Shown here: positions 50,886-59,997 of the stretch, piece after piece | Numbering within the stretch: position 1 is the first letter of the stretch | Layout: every line of letters begins with the position of its first letter | NCBI GenBank assembly: GCA_016200135.1 | Contig: JACQFI010000091.1 | Span: 62,001-126,000 of the forward strand | Source of the DNA: Planctomycetota bacterium | Lineage (GTDB): Bacteria; Planctomycetota; SZUA-567; H5-PLA8 | Direction: 5' to 3' | DNA length: 64,000 bases | Translations under genes and position numbers: made by a program | Notes under the pieces: model-generated | Seen by the model: the letters and a program-made list of their open reading frames with translations, nothing else | Database searches by the model: none | What the model was told of the DNA's origin: nothing

Positions 50886-50949
50886 TATTCGTGCAGATTC
50901 GTGGACAGGCAGTGGCCGTTCTCCGCGTCTTTAGCGCCTCCGTGGTGAA
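50886..50949 (-). repeat. Right arm of inverted repeat flanking the Imm35-like gene
   Basis: TATTCGTGCAGATTCGTGGA through GCCTCCGTGGTGAA. It is the inverted counterpart of 50046-50107 and ends one base before the AraC stop codon (50950-50952). The region 50685-50885 between it and the Imm35-like gene is AT-richer and shows no gene. Confidence 0.75.
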
Positions 50950-51789
50950 TCACCGCATCGCCAGACGGTGACGCCGGATCATCTCGCGCGGGTTGATGCT
51001 GAAATGCCTGCGGAAAGCACGCGAGAAGTAGAGCGCGTCCGGATAGCCCGTCCGCCGCGCGACCTCTTTCACGTTCAGCGTCGTCGAAGCGAGCAGCTCG
51101 CGGGCGCGGCCCATGCGCAGGCCCGTGCGGTACTCGATGGGGCGCTGCCCGAACCGTTCGCGGAAGAGGTCGCGCAGGTGGTCGGCCGTGAGACCCGCGC
51201 GGTCCGCGAGTTCTTCGATGGACACGTCGTCGCACGCATGGACGCGAAGCAGATCCTGAAAGCGGCTGAGCGCGCGATGGCTCGCGGGCGCGCCGGATTC
51301 GGAAGGTAAATCCACATACATCGCGAAGAGTTCCGTTAGCAGGCCCTGGGCGAGCATCGAGCCCGCCAGATCGTTCCGCGCGAGCGCCGCGCGCATGGCC
51401 TGGTATTGTTCGACGATTCTTGGCGCGGCGGCGGCCACTATGGCCTTGAAGCGCGGGATGCGCATGGCCCGGCCGTTCCAGCTCACGTCGAGTTCCAGCT
51501 TGCCGGCCCCCTGCGACGAAAGGCCCGGCCAGTGAAAGCCCGCATACCACGCGTCGATCCGGCCCACGAACCCATTGAAGTCGTCGTCGCCTGCGGGCAG
51601 AAATCCGAAGAGCGGGCGCTCCGGCGGCAGTTCGGCGGGACCGTTCCGGTACAGGCCCTCTCCGTGCAAGATGATCGACAAGTGGTGGCACGCGTGCTTC
51701 CACGCGCCCGGCGTCTTCTTTTCCTGCATCGATTGGTTGTGGACGACCACCAGCAGTTCCGGGACCGCCGCGCGATTTGACGCCGCCAT
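50950..51789 (-). CDS. AraC-family transcription regulator
   Basis: A 279-residue regulator. The start at 51789 has GGAGG about 6 bases upstream; the longer open frame before it runs into the divergent promoter region. The N-terminal cupin-like part has CHHLSIILHGEGLYRNGPAE and FGFLPAGDDDFNGFVG. The C-terminal double helix-turn-helix is classical: DVSIEELADRAGLTADHLRD and TLNVKEVARRTGYPDALYFS, then RAFRRHFSINPREMIRRHR. It is divergent from the phyH-type gene (142 bases between), the usual arrangement for local control, so a sugar- or substrate-sensing activator of that gene is likely. Confidence 0.92.
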   Translation of the reverse strand: MAASNRAAVPELLVVVHNQSMQEKKTPGAWKHACHHLSIILHGEGLYRNGPAELPPERPLFGFLPAGDDDFNGFVGRIDAWYAGFHWPGLSSQGAGKLELDVSWNGRAMRIPRFKAIVAAAAPRIVEQYQAMRAALARNDLAGSMLAQGLLTELFAMYVDLPSESGAPASHRALSRFQDLLRVHACDDVSIEELADRAGLTADHLRDLFRERFGQRPIEYRTGLRMGRARELLASTTLNVKEVARRTGYPDALYFSRAFRRHFSINPREMIRRHRLAMR

Positions 51790-51931
51790 ACGCAACCTCC
51801 ATGAGCCCTGTTTAATCCATATCTTGCTGCAATCTGACCGGATTTTCCATCGCGCTTTCCCGCTATAGTGTGAAACGCGTGTTCGGAAAACGACCTTGTC
51901 GTGATGCTTGCTGTGCCGAAAGGATTGTTCG

Positions 51932-52738
51932 ATGCTGACGCCCGAACAGGACCGAACTTTTGCGGCAGACGGCGCCGTGACGATCGACACGCCCTTTACG
52001 AGCAACGATATCCAATCCGCGGCCGCGGCCATCGACCGTCTGTTGCTGCGCGAGAAGCCGCAGGGCGGACCGGAGCCCGGTCACCGCATCCAGCGCACGA
52101 GCGACTATTTCGAACCCGCGCTGCTCCACCTCATTCAACACTCGTTTCTCGAATCCACCGCCAAGAGCGCGCTGCGCGCCGAGGCCGTGGACTTCTTCGC
52201 CACGGCGATCGCGAAGACGTACCCGGAGCCCGGCAAACCGTTCAGCTTCTGGGAGCACGTGGACATCAAGTACCGCACGGCGGACCTCGACGGCCGGCCC
52301 CGCAACATGATCTGCAGCTGCCTGCTCTGGCTCACGGATGTCACTCCCGACTCCGCGCCGCTGATGTTCCGCCCCGGCAGCCATCGGATCATCGCCGCCG
52401 AGATGGACCGCAACCCCGCGTATATCGACAATCCCGAACCGTTTGCAAAGCTACCCAAGCTTCCGTACGCCGAACCGCGCCCGCTGCTCGCCAAGGCGGG
52501 GCAACTCACGGTTTGCACGACTGCGACCGTCCACGGCGCATCGGTGAACACCGGCACACGCGACCGCAAGGTGATCTTCATCACGTTTGTGCCCAAGGGC
52601 TACGCGATTCGCGCGAACATGGCGATCATGGACAAGATGCGCGCGTACCAGAACGAACTGCGCCGGCTCTTGCGGCCGGAGCGCGTGCACATCCTTCCCG
52701 AGGTCAGCGCGCAACCCGCAGCGGCTCACGCATCCTGA
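51932..52738 (+). CDS. Phytanoyl-CoA dioxygenase (PhyH) family protein
   Basis: A 268-residue Fe(II)/2-oxoglutarate oxygenase. The facial triad can be placed at His109-x-Asp111 (EHVDIKY) and His201 (VHGASVNTG), with Arg210 as a 2-oxoglutarate anchor. RPGSHRIIAAE is the family's pre-motif loop. Such enzymes hydroxylate diverse small molecules; the planctomycete branch is large and mostly uncharacterised. Start at 51932, with AAAGGA 8 bases upstream. A TATAGT box (51864-51869) lies upstream with no good -35, which suits AraC-type activation. Confidence 0.88.
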   Translation: MLTPEQDRTFAADGAVTIDTPFTSNDIQSAAAAIDRLLLREKPQGGPEPGHRIQRTSDYFEPALLHLIQHSFLESTAKSALRAEAVDFFATAIAKTYPEPGKPFSFWEHVDIKYRTADLDGRPRNMICSCLLWLTDVTPDSAPLMFRPGSHRIIAAEMDRNPAYIDNPEPFAKLPKLPYAEPRPLLAKAGQLTVCTTATVHGASVNTGTRDRKVIFITFVPKGYAIRANMAIMDKMRAYQNELRRLLRPERVHILPEVSAQPAAAHAS

Positions 52739-52901
52739 GCGCGCAATCGTCGCCACAATCCATACGTAATGAATTTGTAACAAAGGCCTCCTACGCGCGT
52801 CGCCGCGGTCATTTCATTTATCTCATTTGAAGGTTTTTCACGCGCCTTCGTATTATCTTGTACGTCTAAATGGGCCGGCAAAACCAAGATGGGAGTCGAA
52901 T

Positions 52902-54383
52902 ATGAAGTCCTCGCATGAAAATCTCTGCCGGGTATCTCTGCTGGCCTGGGCATTAATTATGTCCAGTGCCACCCAAGCTGCGGAGGTGAAGAAACCCGAA
53001 GCCACCGCTTCCGCGCAGCGCATCCCGTGGGCGAAGGCGCTGAAGGAGTCGTCGCCGCACTTCGTCATCATCACCAACACCACCCAAGACCTCGCGAAGC
53101 AGATGTCCCAGTCGCTGGAGCAGCAGTACGCCGACTTCGTGCGCCGCTTCCAGATTCGCAGCGAGCCCAAAGCGCCGCTGCCGGTGAAAGTCTTCGCGGA
53201 GAAAGCCGAGTTCCAGAAGTACGCCGCCGAGCACGGCGAAAAGAACAACGAGCACATCGCGGGCTACTTCGACCCCAACAACAAGGAGATCGTGCTCTTC
53301 TGGTCCGACGATCCCGAAGACGTGCTGAACACGCTGTATCACGAGGTCACGCACTACTTCGTGGACCTGTACATGCCCAAAGCCGACGCTCCGCTGTGGA
53401 TGAACGAGGGCCTCGCGGTGTACTTCGAGAGCTCGCAGTTCAAGAACGGCAAGCTCGAGACCGGCCTGATTCCCTACGGGCGCCTGCTGGACCTGCAAGA
53501 GGCGCTCAAGAACAACAAGACTCACAAGCTCGCGGCGTTGCTCCGCATGGATGGCTACGGCGAGAACAACTACAATCTGCTCGCGTACGCTGAAGGCTGG
53601 TCGCTGGTCTACTTCTTCGCGACCTACCAGAACGGACGCCACGGGCAGCGCTTCGCGGCCTACATGGATGAACTGCGCAAGGGCCGCAAGCCCGCCGAGG
53701 CATTCAAGAACGCGTTCCAGGCCAGCGCCGAGGATCTGGAACCGATCTGGAAAGACTTTGTAACGAAGCTCAAGATCGAGAGCGCCCGCGGCTGGTTCGA
53801 GAAGGCGCAGGCGCTCTATTACGACCGCAAAATAGATGAAGCGCTCGAGGCGTGCGATCAAGGGCTTAAAATTGATCCCAAGTTCGCCAAGGCGCTGCTG
53901 CTGCGCGGGACTATCCTCTACCGGCTGCGCAAACTTCCGGAAGCGCTGGACGCCTTGACCAAGGCCACCGAGGCCGACCCGACCCAGCCGCGAGCCTTCT
54001 TCTACCTCGCCCGCGCGCACGAAGACCTCTTCGAAGAGGGCAACAAGCGCGGCTCGCTTTTGGAGGCCGAGAAGGCGTACCAGAAGGCCATTCAGTTGCG
54101 CCCGGATTACGCCGACGCCATGGGCCTGCTGGCGTGGCTGTATGCGCGCGTCGACGATCCGAAGCTGAACAAGATCAAGGACGGAATTGCCCTGGCCGAA
54201 CGCGCCGTGGAACTCGACCCGACCGCCGAGGTCCTCGACACGCTGGCCGAGTGCTACTTCCAGAACAAGGAGTACGCCAAAGCCGTCGCGGCCATCGACC
54301 GCGCGCTGGCGATGAACCCGCCCGACAAGGAGTACTTCCAGGCGCAGCGGAAGAAATTCGCGGCGGGGGTGGCGCAGAAATAG
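52902..54383 (+). CDS. Secreted gluzincin-like peptidase with TPR tail (DUF1570-like)
   Basis: A 493-residue exported protein. Signal peptide to about residue 27 (SSATQA). The DUF1570/peptidase-MA-like domain has the metal motif TLYHEVTHYFVDLY (His147, Glu148, His151) and the third ligand Glu169 in MNEGLAVYFE. This fits the gluzincin pattern. After residue about 320 four TPR units follow (WFEKAQALYYDRKIDEALEA, DALTKATEADPTQPRAFFYL, KAYQKAIQLRPDYADAMGLL, AVAAIDRALAMNPPDKEYF). GGGAG lies 7 bases before the ATG. The substrate is unknown. Catalytic residues are intact, unlike in the pseudo-peptidase at 61867. Confidence 0.87.
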   Translation: MKSSHENLCRVSLLAWALIMSSATQAAEVKKPEATASAQRIPWAKALKESSPHFVIITNTTQDLAKQMSQSLEQQYADFVRRFQIRSEPKAPLPVKVFAEKAEFQKYAAEHGEKNNEHIAGYFDPNNKEIVLFWSDDPEDVLNTLYHEVTHYFVDLYMPKADAPLWMNEGLAVYFESSQFKNGKLETGLIPYGRLLDLQEALKNNKTHKLAALLRMDGYGENNYNLLAYAEGWSLVYFFATYQNGRHGQRFAAYMDELRKGRKPAEAFKNAFQASAEDLEPIWKDFVTKLKIESARGWFEKAQALYYDRKIDEALEACDQGLKIDPKFAKALLLRGTILYRLRKLPEALDALTKATEADPTQPRAFFYLARAHEDLFEEGNKRGSLLEAEKAYQKAIQLRPDYADAMGLLAWLYARVDDPKLNKIKDGIALAERAVELDPTAEVLDTLAECYFQNKEYAKAVAAIDRALAMNPPDKEYFQAQRKKFAAGVAQK

Positions 54384-54428
54384 GCTCCTAGACGTGTTTA
54401 AGGTTCCTCAGCCGCAACCATGCCGTGG

Positions 54429-54434
54429 TATAAA
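54429..54434 (+). promoter_or_regulatory. -10 box (TATAAA) of FGE-domain gene
   Basis: TATAAA nine bases before the ATG at 54444. No convincing -35 box was found 16-18 bases upstream. A leader of only a few bases is implied, since transcription would start near 54441. Confidence 0.4.
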
Positions 54435-54443
54435 ACCGTGGTT

Positions 54444-55607
54444 ATGAAGTTCGCGCTGCTTCCCCTGCTCTTTTTCGCGGCGTTCGCCACTCGTGGCGGC
54501 GCAGCGGAATCGCCCGCGCCGGAGCCTCAACCCACCTGGCCGCTCTGGGACGGCCAGGAGTCCGTCGAAGCGTACGCGCAGCGCGCGAGCCTGCCGCCCA
54601 CAAAGACGCTCGACTTGGGCAGCGGCGTGAAGCTGGAACTGGTGCTGATCCCGGCAGGGCGGTTCATCATGGGCACCCCGGAATCGGTGCCGGTGGACGA
54701 AGAAGGCTTCCACAAAAAGATCGTCGTGGGCCAGGCGCTGCTCGCGTTGGGCGGCGGCGTGCTGCTGGTCTTGCTGGGCGCGGTGGCCGTGCAGGCCTTC
54801 CGCAAGCGGCAGCACCCGAAGTTCTCGCTGGCGCGGCTGCTCGCGATGACCGTTGCGGCGGGATTGGCGGTGTTGAGCGGGCTGCACTGGTGGCATTCTG
54901 CAAAAAAACTAGAAGAGGCAAAAACTGAGTATCTGATAGTTAAGGCACGATATGACGATGCGTACGCCCAAGAGAAGCCAGCGCATCTCATCATACATAC
55001 TAGGCCGTTTTACATGGGTAAGTTCGAGGTAACACAGGAACAATACCAACAAGTCATGGGGACAAATCCAAGCGAATTTAGGGGTCCAGGAAACCCCGTT
55101 GACGGGGTTTCCTGGGCCAACGCGCAAGGGTACTGCAGCAAATTAACAGAAGAGACAAAACAACTAATTCGGCTGCCAACAGAGGCTGAATGGGAGTACG
55201 GTTGCCGTGCCGGAACGAAGTCAACCTACTACTCAGGCGACAACGAGGCCGATCTGGAACGGGTAGCTTGGTATTCTAGTAATAGCAATCGGAGAACGCA
55301 TCCTGTAGGTCAGAAAGAACCGAATGCTTTCGGGCTTTATGACATGCATGGAAACGTTTTGGAATGGTGCCAAGATTGGTATGCCGATGACTATTACGGA
55401 AAGTCTCCACGTGAAGACCCGCCAGGACCAATAATTGGTTCCAAACGCGTATTTCGTGGAAGCTCTTGGGGAGATGAATTCAAATTCAGTCGTTCGGCTG
55501 ATCGCGCCGGATATTCACCTGAGGTGATTTTTCCAATACCCTCTTCTAGTACTCGTGGTCTAAATTTTGGTTTCCGTGTGGCAACGCCTGCGATGAAGTC
55601 ACCTTAG
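54444..55607 (+). CDS. FGE-sulfatase (SUMF1) domain protein with membrane insertion in the domain
   Basis: A 387-residue protein. Signal peptide (1-21). The FGE-sulfatase domain begins at residue 62 (VKLELVLIPAGRFIMGTPES) but is then interrupted by about 95 residues containing two hydrophobic helices (about 93-117 VGQALLALGGGVLLVLLGAV and 129-150 ARLLAMTVAAGLAVLSGLHW) and a charged coiled segment (KKLEEAKTEY). The domain resumes at 178 (HLIIHTRPFYMGKFEVTQEQ) and runs through RLPTEAEWEYGCRAG, AFGLYDMHGNVLEWCQDW and FRGSSWGDEF to NFGFRV. Sulfatase-maturing Cys pairs are not evident, so it is probably a binding or structural member. From about 54895 on, GC falls from about 75% to about 43%. Confidence 0.88.
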   Translation: MKFALLPLLFFAAFATRGGAAESPAPEPQPTWPLWDGQESVEAYAQRASLPPTKTLDLGSGVKLELVLIPAGRFIMGTPESVPVDEEGFHKKIVVGQALLALGGGVLLVLLGAVAVQAFRKRQHPKFSLARLLAMTVAAGLAVLSGLHWWHSAKKLEEAKTEYLIVKARYDDAYAQEKPAHLIIHTRPFYMGKFEVTQEQYQQVMGTNPSEFRGPGNPVDGVSWANAQGYCSKLTEETKQLIRLPTEAEWEYGCRAGTKSTYYSGDNEADLERVAWYSSNSNRRTHPVGQKEPNAFGLYDMHGNVLEWCQDWYADDYYGKSPREDPPGPIIGSKRVFRGSSWGDEFKFSRSADRAGYSPEVIFPIPSSSTRGLNFGFRVATPAMKSP

Positions 55608-55693
55608 TGTAATCACTTGGCCTTCAATCACGCGTGCCCCAACACGGAAAATGACCGCGCAGGCCACCGCGCGGTTGGTATCTTACAGACCGC

Positions 55694-57088
55694 ATGAACG
55701 AACCTGCCGCGCCCGCAATCAACGCTCCGACCATGCCGCCCGCTTGGCGCTTGTGGCTGGCCATCGCGGCGGTGCTGCCGTTCAGCTTTAACGCGGGCTA
55801 CTACCTGCACCCGAAGAAATTCCCCTTCTACGTCGCGCCGCTGGATCTGCTTACCGGACCGCTGGTGCTGCTCGTGCTGTATGGCATCGTCCGCAAGAGG
55901 ACTAATGACTGGTTTCCGCCGCTGGGAAATCTCTTCTGGGCGGGCGTGGCCATGGCCTCGATCCTCTGGTCCGACCCGCGCATCTTCGGTGAATGGGCGC
56001 GCTCCGCTCTAGGCCAAACGGTGCTCGTAGTACTGTGCGCCGTCTGGGTCTTCGAACATTTCATCCCGAACGCTGCGGGCCTGCGGCGTCTTGCACTGGC
56101 CTTGGGGGCTGTTACGGGCGCGTGTTTTCTCTACGCGCTCTACCAATACGTTCAGCCCGAGGGCCTGCCGCTGCCGTCGCACGAGACCGGACGCTACTTC
56201 GGCGGCGGCGTCACCAACGTCCGGCTCGCGGGTTGGTTCGAGTTCCGCGGGCAGTTCGCGGCTCAGGTGGCCATGATGGTGCCGGCCTGCGCGGCGTTCG
56301 CGGTCTTCGAGAAGGACTCCGCCCTGCAAGTCGCCGCCGGAGCGCTGGCGCTGCTGGGCCTGTGCGTCTGCATGTTCGGCGGCGGAGTATTGGCCGCGTG
56401 CGCGGGAGCGCTGGCCGTCGCCGGAGTCCTTCTGACGATCCGCGGTGCGCGCCACCCGCTTGGCGCAGCCGCGCTTGCCGCCGCGCTGATTCTCGCGCTT
56501 ATGGTCGTATTGCCGCGGCTGCCGCGCGACAACGCGAGCGTGCTCTGGAAAACCGTGAGCCATTTCACGCAGTCGAGCGAGGGTGCGCTTCCCCAGCCTT
56601 CGGCGCGCCTGCGGCGCTACCAGGCGGCGGTGAATTTCCTCAGCGACGGAAACCATTGGATCGCCGGAGCGGGCGCGGGCAAATTCCAGACGGCGGTGAA
56701 CAACTACTATCATGGCCAGGCCTATCCCAAACCGGGCGCCAATACGGACGACGAGGCCGCGTTCGAGACCAACGCACACGAACCGATGACCTACGGGCTC
56801 ATCGAGACCACCGCCGTGGAATTAGGCGTATTGGGCCTGCTCGGACTCACGCTGGTCTTCGCCACCTGGTTCGCTGCCGCGCTGGCCGCGTACGTGCGCG
56901 CCGCGGCGGACGACCACACGACGCGCGCGCTCGCGCTGGCCTCGGCCGGCGCGTGCATCGGCGCGGCGGTCTTCTCGGCCTTCGGCAGCCCACTCGTGCG
57001 TGGGTGCGCGGGAACGTTTGCGTTCTTCATGGGCGTCGCCCTGGCGCTGAACGCCCGAGCCACGGATTCGCCGAAAGAAGCGGCCTGA
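55694..57088 (+). CDS. O-antigen ligase-like polytopic membrane protein
   Basis: A 464-residue protein with about 11-12 helices. The pattern of two helix groups with a large loop (about residues 290-370) containing Arg-rich ARLRRYQAAVNFLSDGNHWI and the NAHEPMTYGLIETTAVELGV motif is the Wzy_C/O-antigen ligase signature (the family's HNxxL/ExG region). Ligases of this kind join O-antigen or other polymers to lipid A or protein in the periplasm. No glycan assembly genes are adjacent. A TATCTT box (55679-55684) lies 9 bases before the ATG. It lies directly upstream of the ABC pair but with a separate spacing (60 bases). Confidence 0.82.
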   Translation: MNEPAAPAINAPTMPPAWRLWLAIAAVLPFSFNAGYYLHPKKFPFYVAPLDLLTGPLVLLVLYGIVRKRTNDWFPPLGNLFWAGVAMASILWSDPRIFGEWARSALGQTVLVVLCAVWVFEHFIPNAAGLRRLALALGAVTGACFLYALYQYVQPEGLPLPSHETGRYFGGGVTNVRLAGWFEFRGQFAAQVAMMVPACAAFAVFEKDSALQVAAGALALLGLCVCMFGGGVLAACAGALAVAGVLLTIRGARHPLGAAALAAALILALMVVLPRLPRDNASVLWKTVSHFTQSSEGALPQPSARLRRYQAAVNFLSDGNHWIAGAGAGKFQTAVNNYYHGQAYPKPGANTDDEAAFETNAHEPMTYGLIETTAVELGVLGLLGLTLVFATWFAAALAAYVRAAADDHTTRALALASAGACIGAAVFSAFGSPLVRGCAGTFAFFMGVALALNARATDSPKEAA

Positions 57089-57148
57089 TTTGCGGTATAT
57101 TCGAGTCGTGTAACCTTAGCGTACTTGGGCACGGATACGGCAGCCCGC

Positions 57149-58099
57149 ATGATCCGTTGCGAAAACCTCACCCGCTACTTCGGCAGTTTCGTCGCCGTCG
57201 ACCGGCTCACGATCGAGATCGGCCGCGGCGCCGTGTGCGCGCTGGTCGGCCCGAACGGCGCGGGCAAGAGCACCACGATGAAGATGCTCTGCACGCTGAT
57301 GGCCCCGACGCGCGGGCGGGCGTGGATCGGCGGGCGCGACGTCCAACAGGACAAGGTCGGCGTGCGGCAGCTCATTGGCTACCTTCCGGAATCTTTTCAG
57401 CTCTACGAAGACCTCAGCGTCGAGCGCTACCTGCAATTCTTCGCCCGCGCATACAACCTCGACGCCAGCATGGCCAACGAGCGCGTCACGGATTACCTCG
57501 AGCGGCTGGGCCTGAACGAGAAACGCGACGCCCGCGTGGGCACGCTTTCGCGCGGCATGCGCCAGAGGCTTGGCGTCGCGAAGAGTTTTCTTCACGATCC
57601 TGAAGTGGTCTTTCTGGACGAACCCGCGAGCGGGCTCGACCCCGTGGCGCGCGCGGAACTGCGCGACTTCCTCAAGTTCCAGCAGCATCTCGGCAAGACC
57701 GTCGTAGTCAGCTCGCACGTGCTGAAAGAGCTCGCGGATTTCTGCGATCACATCGCCATCGTCCAGAACGGCCGGCTGGCCGAATTCGGCCCGCTCTCGG
57801 GCGCCGAAGGCGTTCTGGCGCGGTACTCCGGCACCGCTCAAGGCGGACGGCGATACTCGCTACGCGTGGTCAAGGATGGTCCACGGCTGGAGATCCTGCT
57901 CAAGGAACTGCCCGGCGTAAGCAACGTGGAACGGCGGGACGTGACGCTGACTTTCGATCTCGCGGGCGACGAAGAAGCCGCCGCAGGCGTGCTCACGAAA
58001 GTCGCCGGAGCGGGATTTCTCGTGGCGCGTTTCTCACCTGAAGAGGTCGATCTCGAATCCGTTTACCGGCAGGCCAGCAAAGGGGAGCGATCGGATTGA
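57149..58099 (+). CDS. ABC transporter ATP-binding protein
   Basis: A 316-residue ATPase. Walker A GPNGAGKST, Q-loop region YLPESFQLYEDLSVERYLQF, signature LSRGMRQRLGVAKS, Walker B VVFLDEPASGLDP and His in VVSSHVLKELADFC. The C-terminal 90 residues form the accessory domain typical of the CcmA/DRA group that works with ABC-2 permeases. The start is taken at the ATG at 57149 (MIRCENLTRYFG), which aligns with family N-termini; a TTG at 57125 is an alternative. Its stop overlaps the permease's TTG start, so translation is coupled. An exporter of a lipid, polysaccharide or drug is likely. Confidence 0.94.
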   Translation: MIRCENLTRYFGSFVAVDRLTIEIGRGAVCALVGPNGAGKSTTMKMLCTLMAPTRGRAWIGGRDVQQDKVGVRQLIGYLPESFQLYEDLSVERYLQFFARAYNLDASMANERVTDYLERLGLNEKRDARVGTLSRGMRQRLGVAKSFLHDPEVVFLDEPASGLDPVARAELRDFLKFQQHLGKTVVVSSHVLKELADFCDHIAIVQNGRLAEFGPLSGAEGVLARYSGTAQGGRRYSLRVVKDGPRLEILLKELPGVSNVERRDVTLTFDLAGDEEAAAGVLTKVAGAGFLVARFSPEEVDLESVYRQASKGERSD

Positions 58100-59994
58100 G
58101 CGACGCCATGCCCGCCACCCCCTCTTCGGACCCGCCGGCGCGCGAGAGCGCGCCTCCGAGCGCCGGAACGGCGGCTGCGCGTCTGGAGGAAGCGGACGCG
58201 CCCGCCGCACCGCCCGATACCGCGGACCACACGTGGCTGCAGCACCTGGGCATGCCGTTTTACTTCCGCCACACGCCGCGGCCCGCCATGCGCCGGGGCA
58301 TCTTTTGGGGCGCGTTTATTTCCATCGCCGTTCTGTTGGTCTTGAACTTGATCTTCATGCCCTACGGGCGCGATTCGATGGCCTACGCGATCCGCTTCGC
58401 CCTGTTCGGCAACGAATCGGGCTACCGGACCTTTGATGCCGGTGCGCGCGGAATTTTCAATCAGTTTTACATCATCGCGCTTGTGCTCTCCGGCATCATC
58501 GCGCCGCTCTTCGCCACGTTCTCGCTCAGCAACGAGCGCGTGCTCGGCACCATGGAATTCCTGAAGCTCGCGCCGCTCTCCACCACCGGCATCGTGCTCG
58601 GAAAGATGTTCGGGTCCGTCTACGTCATCCATATGATCTCGGGCGCGCTGCTGCTCGCCGGCGTGCCGCTCGCGATCCTGGGAGGATATCCGCCCGAAAA
58701 CGTGGCCATCGCACTGGCGGGGATGGTCATGGCGTGCCTGCTGCTGACGGCCGCCGGAGCGTTTCTGGCCACGCAGACCATGGCGTTCCGCGGATTCGCC
58801 GCCGTCGCGGGCCTGTTGGCCCTCGGGTTCTTCGTGCACGTGCCGCCGCTGGCCGCTTCCGGCGAAAAAGAAGTCGGCTTCATCAGCCTGTTTTCACCCT
58901 GGGGCATGCTGGACGCGCTCTTCTGGCACGAGTTCGGTTCGGCGTGGCGGCGCGCGAACGTTCCCATGCTCGCCGGCTCCACGTATCTTGCGTACGCCTA
59001 TGTGCTCGCGTACCAGGCCCTGTTCTTCGTCCTGTTTGTCTGGGCCGCCAGCCGGAAGCTCGATTCCAGCGAGAAGACCGCGCTGCGGCCCAGCGCCTGG
59101 ATTGCGCTGTGGAGCTTCGTGGCCGTTGGCGCGCTGGGCGCCGCATACAATGCGGACGTCAACAACATTCGTTCGCTCGATCATTGCTGGGCCGCCGCCA
59201 TGGCGATCCTCTTGGTCGCGGGTTACGTCGTTTGCGGCCTGGCCCTGATCGACCATCCGTTCCGGCGCGAGCGGACGCTCAGCGACGAGTGCGAACGCCT
59301 CGCCGGCCGGGGCGAGCGCGCTTCCAGGCGCCGCTTCCCGTTGCATGCGGGCTTTGTGACCTTGCTGGTCTTGCTTACGGGCGGCTTGGGGACGGCGTTT
59401 TTTTACGAGACCTCCACGGCCAACCGCGCCGAGGGCTGGCTTCTCTGCGCCATGATTTTTCTGCCGGCCCTGCTTTTCCTTCTGCTCGCGCTTGCGCTCG
59501 AAGCCTCCGCCATCCGCTTCCGGAATTTCGTGGGCCAGGCCACGCTCTCGGCCGTGCTCTCGGCCTTGCTGCTGGGCCTGACGCTCGCGCCGGCGATCCA
59601 CGCCGGCACGATCAATGCCCGCTTCAATCGCTGCGCCTGGGCAGCGGAGAATTACTACCGTTGGGTTGCAAACGACAAACCGAAGCAGCAATACTACTGG
59701 AATCCCAGCGAGCAGCTCGAATTGCTGAACCGGCATCTTGAAAACGCGGAAATGCTCGCCGAAATGGACAGCCTGGAGAAGGTCCAGAACATACAGCGGA
59801 TCTATCAGAACCGGCCCGTGGCGCTCTTCCTGCACTTCCGCCCGTGGGCGTACCTATTGTATCCGCTGCTCTTTCTTGCCGCGTTTGCGGGGTTGTATTA
59901 CTGGAGGCACTGCGCGTTCGCGCTCCTCCGCAAGGAAGCCGAACGGGCCGTCTTGCCCGCGGCGGGCGTTTTGTACAATAAATCAGACCCGTGA
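58096..59994 (+). CDS. ABC-2-type transporter permease
   Basis: A 632-residue membrane protein, partner of the ATPase upstream; the four-base overlap TTGA holds the TTG start and the TGA stop, with AGGGGAG 8 bases before the start. A Pro/Ala-rich cytoplasmic N-terminus (about 60 residues) precedes about 12 helices, in two groups: IFWGAFISIAVLLVLNLIFM, IIALVLSGIIAPLFATFSL with SNERVLGTMEFLKLAPLSTT (the ABC-2 coupling region), and later helices to LYPLLFLAAFAGLYYW. The loop between residues about 530-590 is extracytoplasmic and charged. It is larger than typical ABC-2 permeases (about 400) and may be a doubled form. Confidence 0.87.
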   Translation: MSDAMPATPSSDPPARESAPPSAGTAAARLEEADAPAAPPDTADHTWLQHLGMPFYFRHTPRPAMRRGIFWGAFISIAVLLVLNLIFMPYGRDSMAYAIRFALFGNESGYRTFDAGARGIFNQFYIIALVLSGIIAPLFATFSLSNERVLGTMEFLKLAPLSTTGIVLGKMFGSVYVIHMISGALLLAGVPLAILGGYPPENVAIALAGMVMACLLLTAAGAFLATQTMAFRGFAAVAGLLALGFFVHVPPLAASGEKEVGFISLFSPWGMLDALFWHEFGSAWRRANVPMLAGSTYLAYAYVLAYQALFFVLFVWAASRKLDSSEKTALRPSAWIALWSFVAVGALGAAYNADVNNIRSLDHCWAAAMAILLVAGYVVCGLALIDHPFRRERTLSDECERLAGRGERASRRRFPLHAGFVTLLVLLTGGLGTAFFYETSTANRAEGWLLCAMIFLPALLFLLLALALEASAIRFRNFVGQATLSAVLSALLLGLTLAPAIHAGTINARFNRCAWAAENYYRWVANDKPKQQYYWNPSEQLELLNRHLENAEMLAEMDSLEKVQNIQRIYQNRPVALFLHFRPWAYLLYPLLFLAAFAGLYYWRHCAFALLRKEAERAVLPAAGVLYNKSDP

Positions 59995-59997
59995 GGC

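Noticed and set aside
55440..55607. Variable region of a diversity-generating retroelement in the FGE protein
   Set aside because: FGE/C-lectin folds are common targets, but no reverse transcriptase, accessory gene or template repeat with adenine-specific differences is visible in the window.
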